The notes: generated by a model from the sequence alone, not told the origin. A DNA stretch of 64,000 bases from Peptoniphilus asaccharolyticus DSM 20463 (GCF_900176115.1 NZ_FWWR01000009.1:1178001-1242000); one strand, 5' to 3'; counted from the stretch's first letter, positions 8,845-18,361 are shown. Program-made: numbers and translations.

Positions 8845-9087
8845 GTAGGGTACGCAAGAGCGGAGCGAAGCCGTACCGTTTTGGAGTTTAAGTATTGAAA
8901 AGAATTTGTTTTTGAAATATTTATGTAATGGTTGTTAAACAGATTAATGTTTTAATCATTATTTTGGCTATCGTTTGGTTAGGTTTACACGGGCGGGCCT
9001 CATTCTATTCGTGCCGCCCCTACGGATGATTAGGAATATTATTTTGTAAATACAGATAATATCACCAACACACATTGCATTGATAAT
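8845..9087 (+). repeat. Interspersed repeat, copy 2
   Basis: Second copy of the element described at 6368 with the same start (GTAGGGTACGCAAGAGCGG) and end (TGATAAT). It sits behind the lipoprotein-A fragment exactly as copy 4 sits behind the intact gene. Confidence 0.9.
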
Positions 9088-9192
9088 AAAAAATGAAAAT
9101 AAAGTTGTAAAAACAAGAAGACAGGGAACTTATAAAAAGATAAATCAACTGGAAAGTATAGAAATTCCGGAAGAAATTAAAAATTTATAAGA
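9088..9192 (+). pseudogene. Decayed 3' end of the lipoprotein-B gene (second fragment)
   Basis: About 105 bp matching both the fragment at 6611-6719 and the 3' end of the intact gene at 10983-11747. The join of repeat to fragment is the same as in the first fragment, so this repeat-fragment unit was copied as one piece. Confidence 0.85.
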
Positions 9193-9257
9193 TGTAGAGA
9201 CGATTGATTATATAAATTAAAATTTAATCGTTTAAGCAACCTAGTTTTTGAAATTTT

Positions 9258-9499
9258 GTAGGGTACGCAAGAGCGGAGCGAAGCCGTACCGTTTTGGAGT
9301 TTAAGTATTGAAAAGAATTTGTTTTTGAAATATTTATGTAATGGTTGTTAAACAGATTAATGTTTTAATCATTATTTTGGCTATCGTTTGGTTAGGTTTA
9401 CACGGGCGGGCCTCATTCCATTCGTGCCGCCCCTACGGATGATAGTAATATTATTTTGTAAACACAAACAATATCACCAACACACATTGCATTGATAAT
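9258..9499 (+). repeat. Interspersed repeat, copy 3
   Basis: Third copy, almost identical to copy 2 and only about 170 bp downstream of it, followed by the leader of the intact lipoprotein-A gene. The tandem arrangement would favour recombination. Confidence 0.9.
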
Positions 9500-9501
9500 A
9501 T

Positions 9502-9564
9502 AAAATAAAAGGTAGTATAACAGAATGATTTTTAATCATTTTGCAACACTATCTTTTATTTATA
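9502..9564 (+). other. Nested hairpin upstream of lipoprotein A
   Basis: AAATAAAAGGTAGT near 9503 can pair with ACTATCTTTTATTT near 9550 (one G-T pair), enclosing an inner inverted repeat AATGATT/AATCATT. It ends just before the ribosome site AGGAGG of the lipoprotein gene. It could be a structured mRNA leader or the remains of a small mobile element; no known riboswitch class is recognised. Confidence 0.45.
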
Positions 9565-9578
9565 ACTAGGAGGAAAAA

Positions 9579-10661
9579 ATGAGAAATAAGAAATTTTTAA
9601 AAATCATGTTGCTCACTATTATAGTTATGCTTTTAATGTCGTGTTCAAAACAAAAAGATACTGAAATAAAACAAGAAAATCTTTATAAGACAAATAATAA
9701 AATTGAAAATTTAAGTGATTATGCATTTGTAAATTATCAAAACAATTCTTTTATTGGAAAAAAATTAAAAGATGATAGAGAATTATATTTTTTAAAACTT
9801 GTAGATAATAATTTAGAAGTTGTGTCAAAGAGAAGAGAGCCTCAATACATAGATTATTATGGGAAGTATAAGGATAATAATATTATGGTTTATACAGAAG
9901 GAGACGTATTAAATATATATACTGTTGATGATTTCGGGAATGAACAGACCAAAGTAATTGATTCGATAAATTCTGTAGCAACATATGACATGGATGACTA
10001 CATAGTTGTAAACTATAATTATTTAAAAAATAATGAAATGATTGATGTAATTGGTTTAATAAGTAAAGCTGATTTAGAATACTTTAAGATAAAAGAAGAA
10101 AAGAGTATTTCTGGTGATGGTAGTATTTACAATTTATCTGGAAATGTATTTTCTGGAGTAACTGCGGTAAATGGTAGAGTATATTTTCAAATTTTAAAGC
10201 TAAAAAACGAAAGCCTAGTTGATAATGATGCAGATGTTGTAGGTTCTTTTGTATATGATACAAAAAGTAAAAAGGAAGAAAAAATTGATTTGTCAAAAAG
10301 GGTAAATTCATTTTTAGTATTCAAAGATATGTTAATTTATAATGAGTATTTAAAAGATAAGCCGTCTGAACAGGGTTCATATATAAAAATAGGAGATAAA
10401 ATTAAACCAATAACTTTAGGAGATAGTGCAAATTACTTCTATGAAATCAATGAAAAAGAAGATAGATTACTTATAACGTCTCAAAGAGCTATATATTGTA
10501 TTAGAAAAAATGGAAGTGTAGAGTATATTGAAAAGAAATTTACAGAAAAAGACAATGGAATAGTCTCAGAAAGTGGTTTTATTTTAGATAAGAGCGGTGA
10601 ATATGATTTAATTAGACTGGACTTTGAGAATGGTTGTATTGAGTATTCAAATTTCAAATAA
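9579..10661 (+). CDS. Putative lipoprotein A of unknown function
   Basis: 360 residues. A signal peptide with lipobox (LLMSC, acylated Cys at residue 22) predicts anchoring to the outer face of the membrane. The rest reads as repeated beta-strand stretches (for example YIDYYGKYKDNNIMVYTEGD), suggesting a propeller- or barrel-like fold, but no family is recognised. The start ATG follows AGGAGG. Its 3' end is duplicated at 8667-8802, and interspersed repeats lie on both sides. Confidence 0.75.
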   Translation: MRNKKFLKIMLLTIIVMLLMSCSKQKDTEIKQENLYKTNNKIENLSDYAFVNYQNNSFIGKKLKDDRELYFLKLVDNNLEVVSKRREPQYIDYYGKYKDNNIMVYTEGDVLNIYTVDDFGNEQTKVIDSINSVATYDMDDYIVVNYNYLKNNEMIDVIGLISKADLEYFKIKEEKSISGDGSIYNLSGNVFSGVTAVNGRVYFQILKLKNESLVDNDADVVGSFVYDTKSKKEEKIDLSKRVNSFLVFKDMLIYNEYLKDKPSEQGSYIKIGDKIKPITLGDSANYFYEINEKEDRLLITSQRAIYCIRKNGSVEYIEKKFTEKDNGIVSESGFILDKSGEYDLIRLDFENGCIEYSNFK

Positions 10662-10703
10662 ATTAAAAATCAGTTTCCAATTGGCTAAGATATTTGAAAT
10701 TTT

Positions 10704-10876
10704 GTAGGGTACGCAAGAGCGGAGCGAAGCCGTACCGTTTTGGAGTTTAGGCATGAAAAAGAATTTGTTTTTGAAATATTTATGTAGTGGTTGTTAAACA
10801 GATTAATGTTTTAATCATTATTTTGGATATCGTTTGGCTTGGGCTACACGGGCGGGCCTATCGTGCCGCCCCTACG
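10704..10876 (+). repeat. Interspersed repeat, copy 4 (shortened)
   Basis: Fourth copy. It begins like the others but has lost part of the second inverted element (the stretch CTCATTCCATTC is displaced to about 10937) and diverges after CCGCCCCTACG. It lies between lipoproteins A and B. Confidence 0.85.
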
Positions 10877-10982
10877 ATTTTATATTGATTTTACAACAAT
10901 AGTATTTGTTCGTTTTTGGTTATTTAAGCGGTTGTTCTCATTCCATTCGCCACACAGATATTATGAAAATAAGGAGGTTGTT

Positions 10983-11747
10983 ATGAAAAGATATTTAATA
11001 GTTCCGTTAATTGTTGTTATGTTATTGATAGGTTGTTCGCAAAACACAAAGAATAATTCTGATACAACTTTAGAAGCTACGAATAAAAAAGAAATATTTT
11101 CCAAACTGTTAAGAGAAAAAGATTTAATGAGCTATGTTGTCAAGACTCATAGCGAAGTAACATTCAATGCTCAATCTGATGAGGAAAAAGAAATAACTGT
11201 TTCAAATGGAATTGTTGAAGTGATAAAAGAACCTAACCTTTATCATGCGAAATGGGAAGAGACGAATGAAAATGCAAAAAATGAAAGTGAAGAGTACATA
11301 ATAGGCAAAGAGAGATTTTATAGGGACAATAAAAATGAATGGAGCAAGCAGTTAATAGAGGATACAAAAAGTGAAGGGGAAACTACTTTTGTTCCTAAAA
11401 CAAAAATTGATTCAAGTGATATTTTAGATAAACTTGAAGATTTTTATGAAATAACAGAGTCAAAGGGAACTTATATATTAAAGCTTGAGTCCAATTCAAA
11501 TAATATCATTGAAATAAAGAATATTCTTTTTGGAAAAGCAGAAGGAAATTCATTTTTAGGAGATCTTAAATCATTAAAAGCTGAATTTTATTTTGAGAAA
11601 GACACATATAATCCTGTTTCGTTTGATTGGGAAATTAGTTTATTAAATAAGGAAAATGAAGTTACAGAAACAAGAAAACAGGGAACTTATGAAAAGGTAA
11701 ATCAACTGGAAAGCATAGAAATTCCGGAAGAAATTAAAAATTTATAA
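10983..11747 (+). CDS. Putative lipoprotein B (DUF6612-like)
   Basis: 254 residues from ATG 10983 behind AAGGAGG; longer in-frame readings run back into the repeat and are not credible. A signal peptide with lipobox (LLIGC, Cys near residue 18) predicts a surface lipoprotein. The body (a helix-rich start, then paired beta strands with EEYIIGKERFYR and KLEDFYEI) resembles the DUF6612/LppX-like lipoproteins that fold as half-barrels; this family call is tentative. The 3' end of the gene exists as two decayed copies upstream. Confidence 0.7.
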   Translation: MKRYLIVPLIVVMLLIGCSQNTKNNSDTTLEATNKKEIFSKLLREKDLMSYVVKTHSEVTFNAQSDEEKEITVSNGIVEVIKEPNLYHAKWEETNENAKNESEEYIIGKERFYRDNKNEWSKQLIEDTKSEGETTFVPKTKIDSSDILDKLEDFYEITESKGTYILKLESNSNNIIEIKNILFGKAEGNSFLGDLKSLKAEFYFEKDTYNPVSFDWEISLLNKENEVTETRKQGTYEKVNQLESIEIPEEIKNL

Positions 11748-11751
11748 GAGA

Positions 11752-11884
11752 TCGATTATACAAATGAAAAATTAATCGAAGCTCTAAATAACGTAAAAAT
11801 CATCCAATCAGAAGGCAAGAAGAGAATCTAGGAAAAGTAGAAAATAACATTAAAAATATATTTATGGATGGAATGAAATTAATT
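11752..11884 (+). pseudogene. Decayed 3' end of telA (second fragment)
   Basis: About 130 bp resembling the last codons of telA, including YTNEKLIEALN and the final FMDGMKLI-like stretch (TTTATGGATGGAATGAAAT). It is closer to telA at its 3' end than the fragment at 6738 and is placed directly after the intact lipoprotein B, mirroring the order at 6611-6850. Confidence 0.8.
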
Positions 11885-11891
11885 ATCTAAG

Positions 11892-11925
11892 AATATCTAC
11901 TGGAGAAATCTGGTAGGTATTTTTT
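11892..11925 (+). terminator. Rho-independent terminator
   Basis: Stem AATATCTAC / GTAGGTATT (one G-T pair) with a 12-nt loop, followed by a T run. It probably ends transcription from the lipoprotein-B gene. Confidence 0.6.
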
Positions 11926-12241
11926 AGAGTAAAAAGATAAAAGAAAAAATTTAATGATTAAAACAAGGTAACGATTTAAACGTATATTTATAAATAAAAT
12001 TTATTATAAATAATATTTTATAATAGTTAACATAATTAGTTTTATTGTGTATTTATAAGGAAGAGGAGAAGGTAATAATTGGCATATGTATCCAATATAT
12101 AAGTAACTATATTGTTATTTTTATTAGGAACAACAACAATATAAATAAAAGTTGATTTTTTGTGAGTGAATGATAGAATATGATTAAAAACAAAGGAAAA
12201 TGAATTCCTAATTTGGTATGTAGTTAATATGGAGGTGTTTT
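11926..12241. other. AT-rich intergenic stretch
   Basis: About 315 bp with no open frame of note and no repeat. It must hold the promoter of the secreted-protein cluster, but several TATAAT-like hexamers compete and none has a good -35 partner. A GGAGG ribosome site lies just before the next gene. Confidence 0.5.
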
Positions 12242-13105
12242 ATGAAAGTTTTTAGTAGATTAAAGTATATTTTTGTTGTATCTATGGCTGTGTTTATTAT
12301 TGGAAGTTCTTGTATATATGCCAAGGCAAATAAGAATAAGCAAATGGAAATAGAATTAGAAAAATATATGGTTGAATCAAATGATGGGAAGAGATATTTT
12401 GATATAGATAAAGCTAAAAGTGAAAAAGCATCAGATGATATATTAGAGATGGGAAATCTAATAAATTCAATGGCTAAAGATTGGTATAATAAAGACTCAA
12501 AAAGAATAAACTCGATAGATATAAAGAAATATCCAATAAGAGAAATATTTGAAAATTTAGGATATAAAGTTATTTGGAGAAACGATAGTAGAGAAATAGA
12601 ATTATATTTTAAAGAAGAGTTGAAATATAAATTTTATGAAAATAAATTTAATACTCAATATAAAATAGTGGATAATGTAGCTTACACAAGTATAGAAATT
12701 CTAGATGCCCTAGATTTAGATATGAATGAAAAAGTAAAAAACAAAATAATTTTTGTGAATAAAGAAAGGTTAGTTCCAAATTTCGCCTATATAAAAGATG
12801 GAAAGTTTAAAGAGGTAGATGGAGATTATATAATTATTTTCTGGGCTGACTGGTGTTCTAAATGTGGAAGTGTAACAAAAGCTTTGGAAAATCAAAATTT
12901 AAAAAATCAAAAAATAGTTTTAGTAAATTTAGGAAAAGAAGAGTTTTTCAATAAATACTTTTTAAGTTTAAATGATTCGGAAGAAACTTTATTTAAATCT
13001 TTTAAAGGAGAGTATGTGCCAACATTATTTAAAATTGAAAAGGGTGTGATAAAAGAAAAAATCATAGGTGGAAACGACGTTGTTAAGTTTATTAAAGGTA
13101 TTTAG
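12242..13105 (+). CDS. Secreted thioredoxin-like protein with N-terminal shared module
   Basis: 287 residues. The order is: signal peptide (to about residue 28, cleavage near IYAKA); a module around residues 40-81 (EKYMVESNDGKRYFD... GNLINSMAKDW) that recurs in the next gene; a copper-amine-oxidase N-terminal type (stalk) domain about 95-175 (PIREIFENLGYKVIW); and a thioredoxin-like fold from about 178 with the redox motif WCSKC (C205, C208). The protein is probably an exported thiol-disulfide oxidoreductase acting outside the membrane. The next gene, a cysteine-rich phospholipase A2-like protein 8 bp downstream, is a plausible disulfide substrate (inference). Confidence 0.75.
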   Translation: MKVFSRLKYIFVVSMAVFIIGSSCIYAKANKNKQMEIELEKYMVESNDGKRYFDIDKAKSEKASDDILEMGNLINSMAKDWYNKDSKRINSIDIKKYPIREIFENLGYKVIWRNDSREIELYFKEELKYKFYENKFNTQYKIVDNVAYTSIEILDALDLDMNEKVKNKIIFVNKERLVPNFAYIKDGKFKEVDGDYIIIFWADWCSKCGSVTKALENQNLKNQKIVLVNLGKEEFFNKYFLSLNDSEETLFKSFKGEYVPTLFKIEKGVIKEKIIGGNDVVKFIKGI

Positions 13106-13113
13106 GAGGTAAT

Positions 13114-13656
13114 ATGAAGAAAAGTATATCGAAGAAAGCCATTGTCTATATTGCATTATTTATAATGATGGTTGCTTTAGGATTTAATAAAGCTTATGCT
13201 AAGTACTATAACAGTGATGAAAAAATTATGATGGATGTTTCAAAGTACATGGTAGAAGAAAACGGAGAAAGGTACTTTGACTTAGAAAAGGCTAAAAAAG
13301 ATAATGTTAGAGATGAAGTAATAGATTTAGGTAACTTAGTAAATGATTTGGCTAGCGAGTGGGGATTTAGACAAGATAGAGAGGTTAAATTCAGAAGTTT
13401 ATTTCCTATAGGTTCTTACGGAAATTTTTGTGGAAAAGGGAATAATGGATGGGATAAGTATCCTATAGATGATTTAGATGCTGCTTGCAAAGGGCATGAT
13501 AAATGCTTTGTTTGGGGAGGCGATAATACAGCATGTAATACTCAATTTTGTAAAGAATTAGACTGGGTTATAAAGTTTGCTCAAGATGGTTCTAGAAAAA
13601 AAGCATATGCTATGGCTGCAAAAGTATTGTTCGGATGTTCAAAGTATGGATATTAA
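13114..13656 (+). CDS. Secreted phospholipase A2-like protein
   Basis: 180 residues: signal peptide (to about 29), then the same N-terminal module as the preceding protein (residues 44-83), then a phospholipase A2 domain. Diagnostic features are a calcium-loop-like YGNFCGKGN (102-110, compare YGCYCGxGG of secreted PLA2) and the active-site helix DAACKGHDKC with His128-Asp129, plus Cys at 106, 125, 131, 141, 146 and 175. It would hydrolyse the sn-2 ester of phospholipids outside the cell. Why it shares its N-terminus with a thioredoxin-like protein is unknown; the module may be a propeptide or chaperone-like region. Confidence 0.8.
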   Translation: MKKSISKKAIVYIALFIMMVALGFNKAYAKYYNSDEKIMMDVSKYMVEENGERYFDLEKAKKDNVRDEVIDLGNLVNDLASEWGFRQDREVKFRSLFPIGSYGNFCGKGNNGWDKYPIDDLDAACKGHDKCFVWGGDNTACNTQFCKELDWVIKFAQDGSRKKAYAMAAKVLFGCSKYGY

Positions 13657-13672
13657 TTATATGAGGGATAAT

Positions 13673-14155
13673 ATGAAAACTGGTAAAAATTTTATTTTTT
13701 CAATGGTAGCGTTAATGTTAATAGTAGTTTTAAACACTAGTGTTTATGCATACGAGAAAGAAAGTGTAGTTGTCAGTTCAAAAGTTTTACAAGATGATTC
13801 CAAGGCTTATATCAGACAGGATACTTTAAGTAGTGGGGAAGTGGTAGAGTCAGGAGTAATAGTTATAAAAACTAAACCTATAATTTCTACGTTTAGTTAT
13901 GGTGGAGGACACTGGGATTCTGGAACATGTTATAGCAATGTTACAGGGGTAAAAGTATATAAGGATTTTGGGGGAAAAAGAATAAGTTTTATTGCAGATG
14001 TAAGTTTGGTAGATCCTAATTGTACACCTAAGTCAAGCAGAATTAATAATGCTTATGATGTTAGTTTAAATGGAATGACTAGGAATGGTAGAATATCTGA
14101 TGCTAAATATAGAGAAGATTATTATGGACCTGGCTATGCAACAGGTACATATTAA
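13673..14155 (+). CDS. Small secreted protein of unknown function, probably shortened by a nonsense codon
   Basis: 160 residues from ATG 13673 (GAGGG ribosome site upstream; it begins 17 nt after the phospholipase gene ends). An N-terminal signal peptide (MVALMLIVVLNTSVYAY) is followed by a beta-rich, Gly/Ser-rich domain with two Cys. No family is recognised. The reading frame ends at TAA 14153, but the same frame then continues 16 codons (GYSVTLYVGNGRMWTD) to a second TAA at 14204-14206 right before the terminator, so an ancestral protein was probably longer. Confidence 0.6.
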   Translation: MKTGKNFIFSMVALMLIVVLNTSVYAYEKESVVVSSKVLQDDSKAYIRQDTLSSGEVVESGVIVIKTKPIISTFSYGGGHWDSGTCYSNVTGVKVYKDFGGKRISFIADVSLVDPNCTPKSSRINNAYDVSLNGMTRNGRISDAKYREDYYGPGYATGTY

Positions 14156-14229
14156 GGATATTCAGTAACTTTATATGTGGGAAATGGAAGAATGTGGACA
14201 GATTAAAATAATAAATTATTAAATCTATT

Positions 14230-14273
14230 AACCTGTTAGTGGGAAATCTCCCCCACTGACAGGTTTCTTTTTT
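14230..14273 (+). terminator. Rho-independent terminator of the secreted-protein cluster
   Basis: 14-bp stem AACCTGTTAGTGGG / CCCACTGACAGGTT (one T-G pair) followed by TTCTTTTTT. It separates the accessory cluster from mnmE. Confidence 0.9.
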
Positions 14274-14321
14274 GTTGTCAAGTATTTATTTCTGTTATAT
14301 GATATAAAGTTAGTGGGGTGT

Positions 14322-15698
14322 ATGATGTTAACAGATACTATAGCTGCTATTTCAACTGCTACGGGGCAAGCCGGAATAGGTATTGTCAGAATGAGCGGTG
14401 ATGAAGCAATTCAAATAGCGGATAAATTTTTTAGACCTATTTCTAAAAAGACAATTGAAGACAGTAAGAACAGAACTATGATGTACGGACACATCTATGA
14501 TGATGAGAAGTTAGTAGATGAAGTCTTAGTATGTAAGATGCAAGGCCCTCATAGCTACACTCGTGAAGATATAGTAGAAATATATTGCCACGGTGGTATA
14601 GTTTCTGTGAGAAAAATTTTAAATTTATTGTTATCTGCGGGAGCGAGACTTGCCGATAGAGGGGAGTTCACAAAGAGAGCTTTCTTAAACGGAAGACTTG
14701 ATTTATCTCAAGCAGAGGCTGTAATAGATGTAATAAATTCTAAGAGTGAAATCTCTTATGATATGAGTATAAAGCAACTTGAGGGGAACTTGAGTGGCGC
14801 CATAAAATCTATGAAGGAAAAGATAATGAGAATGACAGCTCTTATAGTTGCAAACATTGATTTTCCTGAAGATGAAATAGATATGGCAAATTATAGAAGA
14901 CTTGAAGCAGAGGCAATAGATGTTATAGGTGATATTGATGGATTGCTTGCAAATTCAAACAGAGGACGTCTTATAAGAGATGGAATCAACACCGTAATTT
15001 TAGGAAAGCCAAATGTTGGAAAGTCATCTTTATTAAATGCCATGTTAAAAGATGAAAGGGCGATAGTTACTGACATTCCGGGAACCACAAGGGATACAAT
15101 CACAGACTATGTAAATTTAGATGGAGTGCTTTTAAAGATAACTGACACTGCAGGTATTCGTGAAACGGATGATGCGGTTGAAAAAATTGGAGTGGATCGT
15201 GCTAAGAAGAGCATAGAAGAGAGCGACTTGATAATAGCTATTTTTGATTTATCGAGAGAGCTTGAAAACGACGACTATGAGATTTTAAAATTAGTGGACA
15301 AGAGAAAGCACGTAATTCTGCTAAATAAAATAGACTTGGACAGAAAGGTTTCAGAAGGGGAATTAAAAGATTTCCTTGGGGATAGAGAGGCGATTGAGGT
15401 TTCTGTTGAAAGAGACGGAGCCAAGGCGCTTGAAGACAAAGTAGTAGAGATGTTCTTTGACGGAGAGATAAAGGAAACATCGGATATATATGTAAATAAT
15501 GTACGTCATATAGAGTCTTTAAAAGCAGCTAAAAAATCTATGGAAGATGCTTTAAATGCCGTTAGAGGCGAGGTATTTATGGATTTGATTGAGGTTGATT
15601 TAGAAGATGCCATTTCAAATCTATCTAATATTACAGGAGAGACTACTACAGAAGATGTACTTGATGTAGTATTTAGTGAATTCTGTATTGGAAAGTAG
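14322..15698 (+). CDS. mnmE: tRNA uridine-5-carboxymethylaminomethyl modification GTPase MnmE
   Basis: About 458 residues from ATG 14322 (ATG 14325 is equally possible; GGGGTG just upstream serves both). With MnmG it modifies the wobble uridine of several tRNAs, using tetrahydrofolate and GTP. Seen: N-terminal [23 protein letters not shown]1 loop [13 protein letters not shown]2/G3 region DIPGTTRD and DTAGIRE, NKID specificity motif, and the C-terminal CIGK with its catalytic Cys. It heads the conserved mnmE-mnmG-rsmG-parA-parB block but lacks the usual upstream jag/yidC genes here. Confidence 0.97.
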   Translation: MMLTDTIAAISTATGQAGIGIVRMSGDEAIQIADKFFRPISKKTIEDSKNRTMMYGHIYDDEKLVDEVLVCKMQGPHSYTREDIVEIYCHGGIVSVRKILNLLLSAGARLADRGEFTKRAFLNGRLDLSQAEAVIDVINSKSEISYDMSIKQLEGNLSGAIKSMKEKIMRMTALIVANIDFPEDEIDMANYRRLEAEAIDVIGDIDGLLANSNRGRLIRDGINTVILGKPNVGKSSLLNAMLKDERAIVTDIPGTTRDTITDYVNLDGVLLKITDTAGIRETDDAVEKIGVDRAKKSIEESDLIIAIFDLSRELENDDYEILKLVDKRKHVILLNKIDLDRKVSEGELKDFLGDREAIEVSVERDGAKALEDKVVEMFFDGEIKETSDIYVNNVRHIESLKAAKKSMEDALNAVRGEVFMDLIEVDLEDAISNLSNITGETTTEDVLDVVFSEFCIGK

Positions 15699-15703
15699 GT
15701 ATT

Positions 15704-17614
15704 ATGGAAAAAGTTAAAAGATATGAAGCTGGAAGCTATGATGTTGTAGTCATAGGTGGAGGACACGCTGGCTGTGAGGCTGCGCTTGCTTCCGCAAGAA
15801 TTGGTAAGAACACATTGATGTTGGTATTAAACTTAGATTCAATTGCGGCTATGAGTTGTAATCCAAACGTCGGTGGAACAGGTAAAGGGCACTTAGTAAG
15901 GGAAGTCGATGCACTTGGCGGACAAATGGCTAAGGTGATTGACGCAACTTATATACAGTCAAGAATGCTAAACACATCAAAGGGGCCGGCTGTTCACTCT
16001 CTAAGGGCACAAGCGGACAAGAGAGCTTACCACGATGAGATGAAGAGAGTCATCGAAAATCAAGAAAATTTAAGAGTAAAAGAGAATGAAGCTGTAGAAC
16101 TTTTAATTGAAGATGGAAAAGTGACAGGGGTTGTCACTCATACAGGTGCAATTTACAGAACAAAGGCAATTGTTGTTGCAACGGGAACTTATCTTCACGG
16201 AAGAATCCACATTGGAGAGCTAAACTACGCATCGGGCCCTCAAGGGTTTAAGCCGGCAAACGAACTTACAGCGTCTCTAGAGCAAAATGGTCTTGAAATC
16301 ATAAGATTGAAAACCGGAACTCCTGCAAGAGTTAACAAAAGAAGTATAGATTTTTCAAATATGCAAGTGCAAAGAGGAGATGCAAAAGTTGTACCTTTCT
16401 CTTTTGAAAATTTTGGAAAAGATTTTAGCAAAAAGCAAGAGGATTGCTATTTGACTTATACTACAGAGAGATGTCACGAGATAATCAGAGAGAATATAGG
16501 ACGTTCTGCGCTATCTCTTGGGAATATAGAAGGTGTTGGGCCAAGATATTGTCCTTCAATAGAAGACAAGGTAACAAGATTTTCAGACAAGCCATCTCAC
16601 CAAGTGTTTATAGAGCCGGAAGGCTTAACCACTGATGAAATGTATGTTCAAGGGGTGTCATCATCACTACCTGAAGATGTGCAAATCGAATTTTACAAAG
16701 AGATTTTGGGCTTAGAAAACTGCGAAATAATGAGACCGGCTTATGCGATAGAATATGATGCCATAAATGCAATGGCGCTAAAGAGATCTCTTGAGCACAT
16801 GGAGATAGAGGGGCTATTCTTTGCAGGTCAGATAAACGGCTCTTCTGGATATGAAGAGGCGGCAGCACAAGGTATAGTTGCGGGAATAAATGCAGCGTTA
16901 AAAGTCTCTGGAAGAGAACCTATGATTTTGGATAGGTCAGAGGCATATATAGGGGTTCTAATAGACGATATAGTTACAAAAGGTACTAGAGAGCCTTACA
17001 GAATGATGACTGCAAGAGCTGAATACAGACTGACGCTAAGACAGGACAATGCTGATTTAAGACTTACTCCAAGAGGATATGAAGTTGGACTTATCAAGGA
17101 AGACAGATACCAAAGATTCTTGGTTCGTAAAGAAGCCATAGAAAAGGAACTTGTCAGAATAGAAAATATAAAGTTAAATCCAAATGAAGAAAACAATAGA
17201 AAAGTTCAAGAATTGGGTTCAACTCCTCTTATAAACACAGTATCTTTAAAGGAATTGTTGAGAAGACCTGAATTAGACTATAAAAAACTGGCAATATTTG
17301 ATCCTGAAAGACCTGAATTGACAGAAGATATAACAGAACAAGTTGAAATAGAAACTAAGTATGAGGGATATATAACTAAGCAACAACAACAAATCAACCA
17401 ATTTAAGAAATTGGAGAGCAAAAAACTTGAAAAAGACTTCGACTATTCACAAATTAGCGGTTTGAGACTTGAAGCAGTGGAAAAACTTGGCAGAATAAAG
17501 CCTGAATCAATCGGACAAGCTTCAAGAATCACTGGAGTTTCTCCAGCGGATATAAATGTGTTGTTGATTCATTTAGAACTTAGGAGAAGAGATGCTGAAA
17601 GAAAGACTAATTGA
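15704..17614 (+). CDS. mnmG: tRNA uridine-5-carboxymethylaminomethyl modification enzyme MnmG
   Basis: 636-residue FAD protein, normal length, partner of MnmE. The dinucleotide-binding motif [13 protein letters not shown] is at the N-terminus; [21 protein letters not shown] and GTPAR segments and the C-terminal helical MnmE-binding domain are also present. It starts 5 bp after mnmE and its 3' end overlaps rsmG by 23 bp. Confidence 0.98.
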   Translation: MEKVKRYEAGSYDVVVIGGGHAGCEAALASARIGKNTLMLVLNLDSIAAMSCNPNVGGTGKGHLVREVDALGGQMAKVIDATYIQSRMLNTSKGPAVHSLRAQADKRAYHDEMKRVIENQENLRVKENEAVELLIEDGKVTGVVTHTGAIYRTKAIVVATGTYLHGRIHIGELNYASGPQGFKPANELTASLEQNGLEIIRLKTGTPARVNKRSIDFSNMQVQRGDAKVVPFSFENFGKDFSKKQEDCYLTYTTERCHEIIRENIGRSALSLGNIEGVGPRYCPSIEDKVTRFSDKPSHQVFIEPEGLTTDEMYVQGVSSSLPEDVQIEFYKEILGLENCEIMRPAYAIEYDAINAMALKRSLEHMEIEGLFFAGQINGSSGYEEAAAQGIVAGINAALKVSGREPMILDRSEAYIGVLIDDIVTKGTREPYRMMTARAEYRLTLRQDNADLRLTPRGYEVGLIKEDRYQRFLVRKEAIEKELVRIENIKLNPNEENNRKVQELGSTPLINTVSLKELLRRPELDYKKLAIFDPERPELTEDITEQVEIETKYEGYITKQQQQINQFKKLESKKLEKDFDYSQISGLRLEAVEKLGRIKPESIGQASRITGVSPADINVLLIHLELRRRDAERKTN

Positions 17615-18281
17615 GTTTAATCTCGATTCATCAAGAGTTGAGCAGCTTGAAAAATATAAAGAGATGCTCTTGGAAAAAAACAAGGTTATGAATTTAACTG
17701 CCATTACAGAATCTGACGAGGTGGATGTAAAACACTTTTTGGATTCACTGTCTATTGCAAAGACAGACTATTTAAAAGGCAACAAGACCTTGTTAGACGT
17801 TGGAACAGGAGCTGGGTTCCCAGGACTGGCATTAAAGATATACAATCCTGAAGTTAAGGTTACACTTCTTGATTCACTAAACAAGAGAATAGTCTTTTTA
17901 AGAGAAGTTATAGAAGAACTTGGGTTAGAAGAGATAGATGCCATTCATGCAAGAGCTGAAGAAGCTGCAAGAGGAGATTTAAGAGAATCATTTGACATTG
18001 TAACTTCAAGAGCAGTTGCAAATATGAGAACGCTACTTGAATATGATTTACCATTTGTGAAAGTGGGAGGGTATTTAATATGTATGAAGGGCCCTGAACA
18101 CAAAGAAGAATTGAAAGAAGCTAAAAAGGCCATTTCAATCTTAGGTGGAAAGTTAAAAGAGATTATCGAGGTTGAGTTGCCTGGAGATATAACTCACTAT
18201 TTAGTGATTATAGAAAAGATAAAATCAACAAGCAATAAATATCCAAGAGCTGGTGGGAAACCAAAGTCACAACCAATTTAA
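17592..18281 (+). CDS. rsmG: 16S rRNA (guanine-N7) methyltransferase RsmG
   Basis: 229 residues. SAM-dependent methyltransferase for 16S rRNA G527 (E. coli numbering). Seen: SAM motif [17 protein letters not shown], the preceding KHFLDSL segment, and [12 protein letters not shown]. It starts inside the end of mnmG behind AGGAGA, so it is translationally coupled. The C-terminal extension is Lys-rich ([15 protein letters not shown]), as is usual in this family. Confidence 0.97.
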   Translation: MLKERLIEFNLDSSRVEQLEKYKEMLLEKNKVMNLTAITESDEVDVKHFLDSLSIAKTDYLKGNKTLLDVGTGAGFPGLALKIYNPEVKVTLLDSLNKRIVFLREVIEELGLEEIDAIHARAEEAARGDLRESFDIVTSRAVANMRTLLEYDLPFVKVGGYLICMKGPEHKEELKEAKKAISILGGKLKEIIEVELPGDITHYLVIIEKIKSTSNKYPRAGGKPKSQPI

Positions 18282-18287
18282 AAGTTT

Positions 18288-18313
18288 AAGCACTGAGAGA
18301 TCAGTGCTTTTTG
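18288..18313 (+). terminator. Rho-independent terminator after rsmG
   Basis: Stem AAGCACTGA / TCAGTGCTT with a GAGA loop and a short T run. Confidence 0.85.
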
Positions 18314-18361
18314 TGTGCAGAAAATTTTAAAACGTGTAAGGTATAAAATTGAAAACAAAAA

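Noticed and set aside
6368..10876. Repeats considered as a CRISPR array
   Set aside because: Copies are about 245 bp, irregularly spaced and separated by gene fragments; no short direct repeats with uniform spacers and no cas genes.
10839..10982. Longer N-terminus for lipoprotein B
   Set aside because: It would translate the interspersed repeat and bury the signal peptide; AAGGAGG directly precedes ATG 10983.
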